From Brevundimonas sp. (GTDB lineage Bacteria > Pseudomonadota > Alphaproteobacteria > Caulobacterales > Caulobacteraceae): 64,000 bases of DNA. The first letter of the stretch is position 1, and every line of letters starts with the position of its first letter. Of the stretch, positions 17,023 to 25,953 are shown one piece after another. The stretch is from NCBI RefSeq assembly GCF_027484365.1, contig NZ_JAIXTC010000027.1:24696-88695 (forward strand). Direction: 5' to 3'. The position numbers and the translations under genes were made by a program. Below the pieces are notes generated by a model. It saw nothing but the letters and a program-made list of their open reading frames with translations. It was not told the origin of the DNA and ran no database searches.

Positions 17023-18990
17023 ATGAGACGTCTGACCGTCCTGGCCCTCCTCGGCGCGGCCATGTCAGGCTGTGCTTCCGTTTCGCCCGACAGCTTCGGC
17101 AGGAGCGTCAACCAGCCTTATCTGGGTGTTCGAAGCGCCTCCGTGCTGACGATCGACGGTCTGCGGTTCAAGGATCTTGATCGCGACGGCCGGCTCACCC
17201 CCTACGAGGACTGGCGGCTCCCCGCCGCGGCCCGGGCGGAGGATCTCACGGCCCGCATGACCCTGCACGAAAAAGCCGGTCTGATGGTGCATGCCTCGCC
17301 CCCGACTGTCGGGGGCGTTCTCAGGGCGGAATGGGACCTCGCCGGCATCGAACCGATGATCCGCGATCAGGACATCCGGTTCATCATCCATCGGGTGAGC
17401 AGCAACGACGCGGGCGCGCTCGCGGAAACCAGCAATACGGTCCAGGCCATGGCCGAGACCAGCCGGCTGGGCATCCCTCTTACACTGAGCTCGGATCCCC
17501 GAAACCATTTCCAGACCACCTTCGGCCTGAGCGTGGCCGCCGGCGCCTTCTCGCAATGGCCCGAGACCACGGGCTTCGCCGCAATCGGGGACGTCGAGCT
17601 GGTCCGCCGCTTCGGTCAGGTCGCATCGGAAGAGTACCGCGCCATCGGGGTCCGGATGGCCCTGTCGCCGATGGCCGATCTGGCCAGCGAGCCGCGCTGG
17701 CCACGGATCAGCGGCACCTTCGGCGACGATCCGCGCAGGGTGTCGGACATGGTCGGCGCCTATATCGAAGGCTTCCAGGGCGGGACATCCGGCCTGGGGC
17801 CGCAGAGCGTCGCCGCCGTGGTCAAACACTGGGTCGGCTACGGAGCCCAGCCGGAGGGTTACGACGCTCACAATCCCTATGGCCGGGACATCGTGTTTCC
17901 CGGGGGTCGGTTCCAGGACCACCTGAGCGCCTTCGACGGCGCGTTCAGGGCGCGGGTCGCCGCGGTCATGCCCACCTATGCCCGCCCGCCGGAGGGCCTG
18001 GAAATCAACGGCCGCCCGGCCGAGCGGGTCGCGGCTGCCTTCAGCCGGCAGATGATTACCGAACTGCTGCGTGAGGATCGAGACTTCGACGGCGTCGTCC
18101 TGACCGACTGGAAGGTCACGGACGACTGTCTCGCAGACTGCGAGGCGGGGACGCTCGACTATCGCCGTGTCGGCATGCCGTGGGGTGTCGAAGACCTGAC
18201 CAAGTCGGAGCGGTTCGCCAAGGCGATCGAGGCGGGCGTCGACCAGTTCGGCGGGGTGGCGGACACCACCGTCATTATCGATGTCGTCGCCTCCGGACGG
18301 ATCCCGGAAGCGCGGATTGACCAGTCGGTTATGCGGCTACTGATCCAGACCTTCGAATTGGGACTGTTCGAAAACCCCTATGTCGATCCGGACGCGGCGC
18401 GACGCATCGTCGGCTCGCCCGAACATCGCCAGGAGTCGCTCGAAGCGCAGCGGCGTTCGCTCGTGCTCCTGGAGAACCGCGACAGCGTTCTGCCGCTTCG
18501 ACCGGAAGCGAAAAAGGTCTGGCTGTGGAAGGTGTCGCCGGACGAGGCCCGGGCGCGCGGATTCACCGTCGTTGATGATCCGGCGGAGGCCGACCTGTCA
18601 CTTGTCCGGATCGCGACGCCGTTCACCAGCCATCCGGCCTACTTCTTCGGCCAACGTCACCACGAAGGCGCGCTGGATTTTCCGGTCGACAACGCCGACC
18701 TGCTCGCCGTTCAGAGGGCCAGCGCCGTCACCCCGACCGTCGTCAGCATCTATCTCGATCGTCCTGCCGTCCTGACGCAGATCAGGCCCCTGGCGACCGC
18801 GCTGATCGGAGAGTTTGGCGCGTCGGACGCAGCATTCTTCGACTTCGTCACCGGTCGGGTGACCCCCGGAGCGCGGCTGCCGTTCGAGCTCCCCTCGTCA
18901 ATGGCCGAGGTGGCGGCGCAGGCTCCTGACGTCGGGTCGGACACGCGCCGGCCTCTGTATCCCCGAGGGGCCGGGCTTCAGGCCTGGTAA
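17023..18990 (+). CDS. Glycoside hydrolase family 3 lipoprotein (beta-glucosidase-like)
   Basis: A 655-aa exported GH3 enzyme. The N-terminus is a lipoprotein signal (LGAAMSGC, Cys at about 17). An EF-hand-like DLDRDGRLTPYEDW loop follows near residues 46-60, then the GH3 (alpha/beta)8 domain with the nucleophile Asp in GVVLTDWKVTDD and a C-terminal alpha/beta sandwich. GH3 enzymes release terminal beta-linked sugars. Its place at the end of an aromatic meta-cleavage operon suggests that it deglycosylates a phenolic glycoside before uptake of the aglycone, but that is inference. It is somewhat short for a full three-domain GH3. Confidence 0.87.
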   Translation: MRRLTVLALLGAAMSGCASVSPDSFGRSVNQPYLGVRSASVLTIDGLRFKDLDRDGRLTPYEDWRLPAAARAEDLTARMTLHEKAGLMVHASPPTVGGVLRAEWDLAGIEPMIRDQDIRFIIHRVSSNDAGALAETSNTVQAMAETSRLGIPLTLSSDPRNHFQTTFGLSVAAGAFSQWPETTGFAAIGDVELVRRFGQVASEEYRAIGVRMALSPMADLASEPRWPRISGTFGDDPRRVSDMVGAYIEGFQGGTSGLGPQSVAAVVKHWVGYGAQPEGYDAHNPYGRDIVFPGGRFQDHLSAFDGAFRARVAAVMPTYARPPEGLEINGRPAERVAAAFSRQMITELLREDRDFDGVVLTDWKVTDDCLADCEAGTLDYRRVGMPWGVEDLTKSERFAKAIEAGVDQFGGVADTTVIIDVVASGRIPEARIDQSVMRLLIQTFELGLFENPYVDPDAARRIVGSPEHRQESLEAQRRSLVLLENRDSVLPLRPEAKKVWLWKVSPDEARARGFTVVDDPAEADLSLVRIATPFTSHPAYFFGQRHHEGALDFPVDNADLLAVQRASAVTPTVVSIYLDRPAVLTQIRPLATALIGEFGASDAAFFDFVTGRVTPGARLPFELPSSMAEVAAQAPDVGSDTRRPLYPRGAGLQAW

Positions 18991-19032
18991 AGGGCGCAGC
19001 ACCTGCAGTCATAAGTGAAATGGTGCACGTAG

Positions 19033-19073
19033 CCATTTTCAATCATTTGACGATGGGACCTCGCCCAGTTCAA
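19033..19073 (+). promoter_or_regulatory. Putative shared promoter/operator element, copy 2
   Basis: This is nearly the same sequence as at 11801-11842, with common core ATCATTTGACG and the same 17-base spacing from TTGAC to TTCAA. It lies 73 bases upstream of the TonB receptor start. The shared element suggests that receptor and catabolic operon respond to the same regulator. Confidence 0.5.
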
Positions 19074-19145
19074 CGATGACGCAACAACAACCGCTGCGCT
19101 TCGGATGTGTCCGGGCGATGGCGGGAACGCAAATGGGGAGACACC

Positions 19146-21506
19146 ATGCAGTTTCACGTCAGCCGCCGCCTCATGGCCAGCGCCGCAATCCTCGTTCTCG
19201 CTGCGGCCGCCGCGCCCGCGTTCGCCCAGGACGTGGCCTCGCAATCCGAAGACACTGCGCAGGTCGAGGACATCATCGTCACGGCGCAGAAGCGCAGCCA
19301 GCGCCTGCAGGACGTGCCCCTCGCCGTCACGGCCCTGAGCGCCGAGACGCTCAGCAACTCCCAGATCACGGGGACCAGCGGTCTCGCCAACCTGGTGCCG
19401 TCCCTGACCTACACCCAGTCGACCAGCGACCTGAACAACAACGTCCGGATCCGCGGCGTCGGCACGGCCTTGTTCAACACCGGTCTGGAATCGGCCGTCT
19501 CCTTCGTTGTCGATGGCGTGGTCATGTCGCGTCAGGGTCAGGGTTTCCAGGAACTGATCGACATCGAGCGGGTCGAGGTTCTGCGCGGGCCGCAGGGCAC
19601 CCTGTTCGGCAAGAACGCCACGGCGGGCGTGGTGAATGTCGTCACCCAGCGCCCCACCGACTACCTTTCCGGAGCGGCCGAGATCACTGCGGCCGAGCAC
19701 GGAGAGTATCGTTTCAAGGGCACGATCGCCAGCCCGCTCACCGACACCCTCGGTGGGCGCCTCACCGGCTTTTACACCGATGATGAAGGCTATGTGCAGG
19801 ACACCGGGACGGGCCAGACGGTGTACGGCAGCGAAGTCTTCGGTCTGCGCGGCAAGCTGGAATGGCAGCCCAGTGAAGACCTGAACCTGCTGGTCTCGGC
19901 GGACTATCGCGAAAGCGACAGCACCTGCTGCCAACTCGTGCCCTATCAGACGACCAACACGGTGCTCGCGGGTATCCGCGCGCCGATCGTGGCGTCGCCA
20001 ACGAACCGTTCGGTGGAAACCGACGGGACGACCTTCGCCGACAGCAAGTCGTCGGGTGTGTCGCTTGAAGCCAACCTGTCCGTCGGTGACTACACCCTGA
20101 CCTCGGTGACCGGTTATCGGACCTGGACGCTCGAGAACAATGTCGAGGTCGACGGCTTCCAGTCGGCGACGCCGCTCTATGTGCCGTTCGGCAACGGCTA
20201 TTTCGGCATCAACGGCGGGGGGCTGGACATCGGCCAATTCACCCAGGAACTGCGTCTGACCTCGCCGTCCAATCAGCCGGTCGAGTACACGGTCGGCGTC
20301 TTCTACTTCAACCTCGACCTGGATCGCGACTTCCGTCGCCGGGTCGGCGGCTGCGTAACCAATCCGGCCGCCTTCGGTCAGCCCTGCCCGACCTTCTTCT
20401 TCTCCTCCGCCGCACACACCGCCAATACACGGACGGAAAACGTGGCGGCGTTCGGCCAGGCGGAATGGCATCTGACCGATCAGCTTTCGGCCCTTTTCGG
20501 TGCCCGTTTGCAGCGTGAGACGGTGAGCTACGAGGGGCTGCGCTTGAACACGCCCCCGTTCGCTGGCGATCGTCTGCTCTTCGGGGCGTCCTCCGGTGGG
20601 GGAGAAGTCGCCGACACTGATCTGTCCGGCAAGTTGGGGCTTCAGTACCAGTTCAGTTCGCAGGCCCAGACCTATCTGACCTGGTCTCGCGGATATAAGG
20701 GCCGGGGCTACGATGTTGAGTTGACTGCAAATTTCTCGACCCAGGTGGCGGTCTTGCCGGAGACTGTAGAGGCCTGGGAGCTGGGCTACAAAGCCCAGGG
20801 GCTCGACGGACGGCTGAGCGTCAACACGGCACTGTTTTACGCCGACTATCAAAACCTTCAGGTTCAATCGACGGTCGCTCCGAACGTATCGATCCCGACG
20901 AATGCCGGTTCCTCGGTCTCCAAGGGTGCTGAAGTGGAGTTCCAGTTCGCCCTCACGGATCGCATCAGCCTGAGCGGCGGCCTCACCTATGCGGACGCCA
21001 CCTTCGATGCGACCGGTCTGTCATGCCCGTTGACCGCCCAGGCCGCCGCGATCACCCTCGCCGCCGGCCAGGCCCAGCCCGTGAACACCTGTTTCCGGAT
21101 CGGCAACGGCACCGCACAGAACGTGGTCGACGGCCGGCTTCCCAACGCGCCGAAATGGCGGGGTAATCTGTCGATCCGGTACGACGACACCATCCCCGGC
21201 ACAGATCTGAACGGCTTTATCCAACTGGCCGCCACCCGGCAGAGCGAGGTGACATTCTCGCTCGAGCAAGACCCGGGCCTGGTTCAGGATGGGTACGGCC
21301 TCGTCAATCTGACCGTCGGCGCCAGCACTGCGGATGATCGCTATACGCTCAGCCTCTTCGTTCGCAACCTGTTCGATCAGGACTTCGTAAACGGCATGCA
21401 GCGCGAGTCGATCGTCACCAATGCGGCCAACCCCGGCAACATCGCCTACTTCCCGGCCAAGGACGCCGAGCGCTATGCCGGCGTCACCTTGCGAGCAAGT
21501 TTCTAG
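19146..21506 (+). CDS. TonB-dependent receptor (aromatic/glycoside cluster)
   Basis: A 786-aa outer-membrane receptor. There is a signal peptide ending AFAQ (about residue 29), a TonB box region with EDIIVTAQKRSQRLQDVPLA, a plug domain (ITGTSGLANLVPSL, then RVEVLRGPQGTLFGKNA) and a 22-strand barrel ending in VTLRASF. It belongs to the large IIVTAQKR group common in Sphingomonads and Caulobacter, where such receptors serve aromatic and plant-derived substrates. No STN domain is present, so it does not signal through FecR. It follows the GH3 gene in the same direction after a 155-bp gap carrying the element shared with the catabolic operon, and it ends with a strong terminator. Confidence 0.93.
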   Translation: MQFHVSRRLMASAAILVLAAAAAPAFAQDVASQSEDTAQVEDIIVTAQKRSQRLQDVPLAVTALSAETLSNSQITGTSGLANLVPSLTYTQSTSDLNNNVRIRGVGTALFNTGLESAVSFVVDGVVMSRQGQGFQELIDIERVEVLRGPQGTLFGKNATAGVVNVVTQRPTDYLSGAAEITAAEHGEYRFKGTIASPLTDTLGGRLTGFYTDDEGYVQDTGTGQTVYGSEVFGLRGKLEWQPSEDLNLLVSADYRESDSTCCQLVPYQTTNTVLAGIRAPIVASPTNRSVETDGTTFADSKSSGVSLEANLSVGDYTLTSVTGYRTWTLENNVEVDGFQSATPLYVPFGNGYFGINGGGLDIGQFTQELRLTSPSNQPVEYTVGVFYFNLDLDRDFRRRVGGCVTNPAAFGQPCPTFFFSSAAHTANTRTENVAAFGQAEWHLTDQLSALFGARLQRETVSYEGLRLNTPPFAGDRLLFGASSGGGEVADTDLSGKLGLQYQFSSQAQTYLTWSRGYKGRGYDVELTANFSTQVAVLPETVEAWELGYKAQGLDGRLSVNTALFYADYQNLQVQSTVAPNVSIPTNAGSSVSKGAEVEFQFALTDRISLSGGLTYADATFDATGLSCPLTAQAAAITLAAGQAQPVNTCFRIGNGTAQNVVDGRLPNAPKWRGNLSIRYDDTIPGTDLNGFIQLAATRQSEVTFSLEQDPGLVQDGYGLVNLTVGASTADDRYTLSLFVRNLFDQDFVNGMQRESIVTNAANPGNIAYFPAKDAERYAGVTLRASF

Positions 21507-21529
21507 CTTCAATCCCTCCTGAACGCTTT

Positions 21530-21560
21530 GCCCCGAAGCCTCCAGCTTCGGGGCTTTTTT
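21530..21560 (+). terminator. Rho-independent terminator
   Basis: A perfect 10-bp stem, GCCCCGAAGC pairing with GCTTCGGGGC around a 5-base loop, is followed by six T. It lies 24 nt after the stop of the TonB receptor and ends that transcription unit. Confidence 0.9.
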
Positions 21561-21619
21561 CTGCGGGAACCAGGAGGACCAAGGCTACGGGGAGGAGCTT
21601 TTCCAACCTTTTCTGTCGT

Positions 21620-21670
21620 TTCAAAGAATGGCGCTTGGGCGCAAATGGGTGGGGCAGGGGACGTCCACTC
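21620..21670. repeat. Intergenic REP-like repeat, copy C
   Basis: Contains the core GCGCTTGGGCGCAAA shared with the copies at 2035, 10661 and 47231. It lies between a terminator and the convergent hypothetical gene. Confidence 0.45.
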
Positions 21671-21729
21671 CTGAGTCAAGCGCGACCCCGGCAATGCCCG
21701 CTAAATGACAACTGAACAATGACGGCGGT

Positions 21730-21759
21730 CCGCCTTCCCTGAGCTCTCAGGAAAGGCGG
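21730..21759. repeat. Intergenic inverted repeat (hairpin)
   Basis: CCGCCTTCCCTGAG pairs with the following CTCTCAGGAAAGGCGG, giving a nearly perfect 14-bp stem. It lies just past the 3' end of the minus-strand gene at 21792-22403 and could end its transcript, though no T-run follows on that strand. Confidence 0.5.
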
Positions 21760-21791
21760 TAAGCCGACGGACTGGTGGTCATTCCCGGCAT

Positions 21792-22403
21792 TCAGCGCCG
21801 GAAGGTTTGGCGGGTCGCCGTCCCGCGCATGAAGTCCAGGATCGCTGAGTTCTCGATCCGCAGGGTGTTGTTGGCATAGGCGCGATCGTCATTGCAGGTG
21901 TTGCCATCGATTGCGATGTCTGGATCGTAGCTGATGGCGACATCGACGTGACCGCCGAATTCGAAATCGTCGAAGGCGTTCGAGATCATGGGCGAGTCAT
22001 AGCGGATCATGCTGGCGCCCGCCCCGGCCGTGCCGGTCATGGACTGGTGGTTGCGGAAGTCACGACCGGTATTTCCGTTGTGGGCCAGCAGATTGACGCC
22101 CTGTTGACGGGGCCCCGATGTCCAGGCGGAGCGCCCGGCGTTGACGACCTCATAGCTGACGCTGACCTGCCCGCGACGGGCGCCTTTGGTCAGGGTGACG
22201 CTGGCGATCATGGGATCGACGTCGCAGGCGACGGGGCGAGGCGTGACGCCGCGGAGATCAGGCAGCCGGGCGCTTCCGGGCAGGGTATGCGCAGGCAAAC
22301 GGGCATTGTCCGGCAGGCGGTAGGTTTGGGCCTGGGTGCCGGTGCCGACGCCTGTCAGGCCGACAACAGTACAGATGGCGCCGATGGTAAGGGTGCTCTT
22401 CAT
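21792..22403 (-). CDS. Secreted hypothetical protein
   Basis: A 203-aa protein with a clear signal peptide (residues 1-25, ending TQAQ). The mature part has a Pro/Leu-rich start (RLPDNARLPAHTLPGSARLP, a loose RLP repeat). A beta-rich domain of about 130 residues follows, with ASVTLTKGARRGQVSVSYEVVNAG, reminiscent of Ig-like/CARDB extracellular modules, and two Cys (in PVACDVD and NTCNDD) that could form a disulphide. I do not recognise the family. It stands alone, convergent with the TonB receptor. Confidence 0.65.
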   Translation of the reverse strand: MKSTLTIGAICTVVGLTGVGTGTQAQTYRLPDNARLPAHTLPGSARLPDLRGVTPRPVACDVDPMIASVTLTKGARRGQVSVSYEVVNAGRSAWTSGPRQQGVNLLAHNGNTGRDFRNHQSMTGTAGAGASMIRYDSPMISNAFDDFEFGGHVDVAISYDPDIAIDGNTCNDDRAYANNTLRIENSAILDFMRGTATRQTFRR

Positions 22404-23024
22404 GGCTTGGTCCTCAAGGCCGTGATTGGCCTGAGGTGATGGTTAACCAACGGTCTCTGAACGCCGTCCGGCGGTCGCAGTTGTGGCTTGTTCATGTTCG
22501 CGGTGTGGCGAGGTCGCGGAGAGAGCCGCCCCTGACTTAAGCAAGACGCGGCGAGTGAAATCGTCAGAACGCGTCTTCGGACTGGACTGGCGCTGCTGAG
22601 CAAGCGGCCGTGATGACGCTCACGCCCGGCCGTCCGGGCCTGGCTCAGTCGGGCGCGACACCGCGCTCGCTGACCCAAGGAACGATCCCCATGCCTCGCA
22701 AACCTCAGGCTGATGCCCCCTTCGCAACCCCGCGCGCCCGGAGCGAATAAGGCTCGAATAGACGGCACTCTTCTCGCTGCAAGCCACGGAAATGTCCGTG
22801 CTGAGTTAACGCGAAAAAGACCGGGATGTTTTCTTGCGGTAACACGCAGAATGTTACTATTTTTTGGGCGGCGCGGGACTTCACTTTCTGATGCTGGTCA
22901 ACATCAATAACTTTACAGTAACTAATCGGACCGTGAAGTTATTGATGGTGGACTGGCGGTGCTGTCAGTCCAATGCTAACTCGTCTCCACTGAAGAGCCG
23001 AAAGGCGATGTGGAACAGTGAGTT
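22404..23024. other. AT-rich spacer before the IS6 element
   Basis: No convincing gene is seen. The right half is visibly richer in A/T than the surroundings. It contains two inverted repeats: GTAACA/TGTTAC at 22839-22857, and a 14-bp arm pair ATCAATAACTTYAC at 22903-22916 and 22933-22946 around a 16-base loop. This looks like a junction between resident and acquired DNA. Confidence 0.5.
22903..22946. repeat. Inverted repeat upstream of the IS6 transposase
   Basis: The arms ATCAATAACTTTAC and GTGAAGTTATTGAT match at 13 of 14 positions when one is reverse-complemented, separated by 16 bases. It may be an operator, a hairpin, or part of an old element end. Confidence 0.55.
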
Positions 23025-23770
23025 ATGCGGCGGCTTTCGTTCAAGCGTTATCGGCATAAGGCGGAGGTCATCCGTCAGGCAGTTTGGCTCTACTTCCGCT
23101 TCTCGCTCAGCCTTCGTGACGTCGAGGAGATCCTCGCGGAGAGGGGTGTGGACGTCTCCTACGAAGCCATCCGGATGTGGGTTCGCAAGTTCGGACCGCA
23201 GATCGCCAGGAACCTGAAGCGGCTCCGGCCGGCACCTTCGTCGCGTTGGCATCTGGACGAGATGGTCAGCCGGATCGGTGGCCGGCACATGTATCTCTGG
23301 CGAGCGGTAGATGACGAAGGCGAGGTGTTGGCGACCACTGTTGCTAAACGACGTGACGCTGCCACGGCCACATCGTTCATTCAGAAGCTACTTAGGGATC
23401 AGCCCGTTAGTCCGACGGCCATCGTAACGGACGGGCTCAGGTCGTACGTCTCAGCCGTTGATGCCCTGGGCCTTGCAGACCTCCATCACCCAGGGCAGCT
23501 GAGGGAAAACAATCGAGTCGAAAACTCCCATTTGCCGATCCGTCAGCGCGAGCGGCGGATGCAAGGGTTCAAGTCTCAGCCCTCAGCGCAGCGGTTCCTG
23601 ACCACGCACGCGGCCGTCTACAACACCTTTTACACGCAGCGGCATCTGGCCTCTCGACCGACCATGAAACTCCTCCGCGCGGCCGCTCATCAGGTCTGGC
23701 GAGTCGCCGTCGCATGATTGTGGGCGGGGCAACTACTCGCGTTTTCGCCGAACTTAAGTTGACAACACTA
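22955..23770 (+). mobile_element. IS6-family insertion sequence (approximate ends)
   Basis: It encloses one complete IS6-type transposase. The left end near GGCGGTGCTGTCAG (22954 onward) and the reverse complement of the right end near 23770 (GTGTTGTCAAC) share GyTGTCA and may be the degenerate terminal repeats. No flanking target duplication could be confirmed, so the exact ends are uncertain. It forms the left border of the gallate island. Confidence 0.6.
23025..23717 (+). CDS. IS6-family transposase
   Basis: A 230-aa DDE transposase of full IS6 length. An N-terminal HTH region (RHKAEVIRQAVWLYFRFSLS) is followed by the catalytic Asp in WHLDEMV, the second Asp in IVTDGLRSY and the Glu in NNRVENSH. 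The family signature SAQRFLTTHAAVYNTF follows near the end. IS6 elements move by replicative transposition and often flank acquired catabolic or resistance genes. The frame is intact, so the element may still be active. Only one copy is in the window. Confidence 0.93.
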   Translation: MRRLSFKRYRHKAEVIRQAVWLYFRFSLSLRDVEEILAERGVDVSYEAIRMWVRKFGPQIARNLKRLRPAPSSRWHLDEMVSRIGGRHMYLWRAVDDEGEVLATTVAKRRDAATATSFIQKLLRDQPVSPTAIVTDGLRSYVSAVDALGLADLHHPGQLRENNRVENSHLPIRQRERRMQGFKSQPSAQRFLTTHAAVYNTFYTQRHLASRPTMKLLRAAAHQVWRVAVA

Positions 23771-23771
23771 A

Positions 23772-23783
23772 TCAACGTATTGA
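23772..23783 (+). promoter_or_regulatory. MarR-type operator candidate 1
   Basis: TCAACGTATTGA, an instance of the TCAA-N4-TTGA dyad. It lies 82 bases before the alpha/beta-hydrolase start and directly after the IS6 end. Confidence 0.6.
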
Positions 23784-23865
23784 GTGATTTACCGCCCAGT
23801 TTGCTCTGGGTTGCGACGTAGACGCGGTCGACTTGATACGCGCGAGGTCTTCGGGGGTTCGGGCG

Positions 23866-24879
23866 ATGAAGGTATCACGCCGCCAAGCAGCTGGCACACT
23901 GATGGCCTTGGCCGTTCCGGTCAAAGCATCCTCCCTTGCAGTGCCTCAAGGATCGACGCCCCTGCGCCAATTCAGCCGCTTCACCACCGGACGGGCCAAC
24001 CCGCGAGTAGCCTCGGTTTTCTACGACGTCCTAGAGCCCGCGAGCGGTCCGACTCGATCGGCGATCGTAATGGTTCATGGCGGAGCCCACACGGGCGGCT
24101 GCTACCTTTCTACGCCAGACGGCCGACCTGGCTGGGCCCGGTATTTTGCATCACAGGGACACCGTGTTTTCGTGCCGGACTGGCCCGGGATGGGGCGAAG
24201 CGGCGGGGTGGCATTGGACGAGCTTGGAGGGCAAGCCGTTTGCACGGGCCTGTCCAACGTCATCGAGGCGGCCGGGGAGCCTGTAATCCTGATGACCCAC
24301 TCGATGGCCGGAGCGTTCGGCTGGCAGCTAGTCGAGAGCTGCGGCAGTCGCATCCTTAAGGTCGTCGCAATCGCACCGGCCCCTCCAGGAAACATTCAAC
24401 CCGCCGCGAGGGTGCTTGAGCGAGGGGAGGGTTTCATCGTCGTTGAACAACCGACGGGCCCCTACCGTGTGAACCTGCAGTCCATGGCGATGCCGGACCT
24501 GGGATGGGCGCGGCGCAAGCTCATTGGCAGCGGTGGTCGATTCCCAATCGAAACGGCGGATCGATATCTCGCGTCACTGGCCGCAACGCCGCCACTGCTC
24601 GTACTTGAGCGCGTTAACGCGGATTCGAGACAGCTGAAGGTGAATGATTTCGCGAACTTTAGGGGCAAACGAATGCTGATCGTGATCGGCACTTCCGATC
24701 CGGACCATACCGAAACCACTGACGAGCCTACCGTTCGCTGGCTCAACCAGAATGGGGCCCGTGCCGAGATGCTCAGGCTGGCGTCCTTGGGCATAGAGGG
24801 CAATGGCCATATGATGATGCTCGAGAACAACAGCGACGAGGTCGCTGCGCATCTCGCAGCCTGGATGTCGGACGAATGA
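23866..24879 (+). CDS. Exported alpha/beta-hydrolase with Tat-like signal
   Basis: A 337-aa hydrolase. The ATG at 23866 gives an N-terminus KVSRRQAAGTLMALAVP that resembles a twin-arginine signal (SRRQ), so export is likely; a start at 23833 would bury it. The fold is alpha/beta-hydrolase: oxyanion HGGAHTGGC, nucleophile Ser in MTHSMAG, acid Asp probably in GTSDPDH, and His in GNGHMMM near the end. Related proteins are esterases. In a gallate island it could release gallate or a precursor from an ester, but the substrate is not shown by the sequence. A TCAA-N4-TTGA operator precedes it. Confidence 0.78.
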   Translation: MKVSRRQAAGTLMALAVPVKASSLAVPQGSTPLRQFSRFTTGRANPRVASVFYDVLEPASGPTRSAIVMVHGGAHTGGCYLSTPDGRPGWARYFASQGHRVFVPDWPGMGRSGGVALDELGGQAVCTGLSNVIEAAGEPVILMTHSMAGAFGWQLVESCGSRILKVVAIAPAPPGNIQPAARVLERGEGFIVVEQPTGPYRVNLQSMAMPDLGWARRKLIGSGGRFPIETADRYLASLAATPPLLVLERVNADSRQLKVNDFANFRGKRMLIVIGTSDPDHTETTDEPTVRWLNQNGARAEMLRLASLGIEGNGHMMMLENNSDEVAAHLAAWMSDE

Positions 24880-25953
24880 TCAGTTGTGTCGGTAGATCCT
24901 ACCGTCCATGAGTTTTCGCGCGGTTCGAAGCAAGGCGGCGCTGACGACCGCTCCAGCCGCGTCCAATCCCATCACACAGGTCATTTCGCCTGTCGGGTGT
25001 TCCACGGACAGGGTCTTGCGGCGGCCTTGGGGGACGACGGCGACCTCGGCGGCGGGCGAACCCTCCATCAGGCAGGCCGTGGCGACGCTGACGGCGCCCA
25101 GAACGCCAATGGAGGCGTGGGCGCGCTTCGGAATGAAGCTGCGAACCGTCACGGCGCCACCGTTCCGGGGCGGGGCGACCAGCATCATCTTGGGCACGGA
25201 CTTATCTGCCACGTCGCCCAGATTCATCATTGGTCCGACGATCAGCCGGATCGCTTCGATTCTGGCCTTCAGCCTTTCATCGGCGTCAAGTTCCTCGCGC
25301 GTTTCGTAGCCGCTCGCGCCGACGTCTTCGGCCTTGAAGACGACGCAGGGCATGCCGTTGTCGATGAGGGTGACGCGCACGCCGTTGATCTCGTCGACGG
25401 CGTTTCCAGTCGGCAGCAGAGCGCCGCAGCTGGATCCCGCGGTGTCGCGAAACTCGAGAGGTATGGGCGCGGCCGTTCCAGGCACTCCGTCGATTCGGGC
25501 GTCACCGGCGTAGGTCACGACGCCCGACGGCGTGTTCACCGACGCGACCGCGATCTGGCCGGTGTTGACCATGAAGATGGTGACGGCTGTCTCGTCGCCT
25601 GTCGTGGCGACCAAGCCGCGTTCGATGGCGAAAGGGCCGATGCCGGCAAGGATGTTGCCGCAGTTCTGAGCGTCCGTAACGATGGCCTTGTCCACGAACA
25701 CCTGCAGGAACAGGTAGTCTACGTCCACGCCGTCACGATCCGATTTCGAGACCACGGCGACCTTTGAGGTCAGCGGGTCGGCGCCGCCCATACCGTCGAT
25801 CTGGCACGGATCGGGCGAGCCCATGATCCGCAGCAGAAACGCGTCACGCTCCTCAGTATCTGTGGGCAGATCGTCCTTGAGGAAATAGCCTCCTTTGGAC
25901 GTGCCGCCCCGCATCCACATCACCGGCGCGGATGTGCGCAGATGGTCAGACAT
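24880..25953 (-). CDS. galD: 4-Oxalomesaconate tautomerase (PrpF family)
   Basis: A 357-aa protein of the PrpF/GalD family. It begins with [14 protein letters not shown], continues with [19 protein letters not shown] and [20 protein letters not shown], and has a C-terminal second half of the diaminopimelate-epimerase-like fold. GalD converts the keto form of 4-oxalomesaconate, the product of gallate dioxygenase, to its enol form. The start overlaps the aldolase gene at 25946, and both run in one minus-strand unit. With the hydratase at 28817 and the dioxygenase at 37248 it completes a gallate pathway, which supports GalD over a methylaconitate isomerase role. Confidence 0.88.
   Translation of the reverse strand: MSDHLRTSAPVMWMRGGTSKGGYFLKDDLPTDTEERDAFLLRIMGSPDPCQIDGMGGADPLTSKVAVVSKSDRDGVDVDYLFLQVFVDKAIVTDAQNCGNILAGIGPFAIERGLVATTGDETAVTIFMVNTGQIAVASVNTPSGVVTYAGDARIDGVPGTAAPIPLEFRDTAGSSCGALLPTGNAVDEINGVRVTLIDNGMPCVVFKAEDVGASGYETREELDADERLKARIEAIRLIVGPMMNLGDVADKSVPKMMLVAPPRNGGAVTVRSFIPKRAHASIGVLGAVSVATACLMEGSPAAEVAVVPQGRRKTLSVEHPTGEMTCVMGLDAAGAVVSAALLRTARKLMDGRIYRHN

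Noticed and set aside
18978..20867. Long minus-strand open frame (629 aa) opposite the TonB receptor gene
   Set aside because: It is a GC-skew shadow of the receptor at 19146; the sequence has no domain features and the plus-strand frame has clear plug and barrel motifs.
22898..22909. Another MarR operator (TCAACATCAATA) before the IS6 element
   Set aside because: Only the left half fits; the right half does not restore TTGA, and the sequence is better explained as the arm of the 14-bp inverted repeat.
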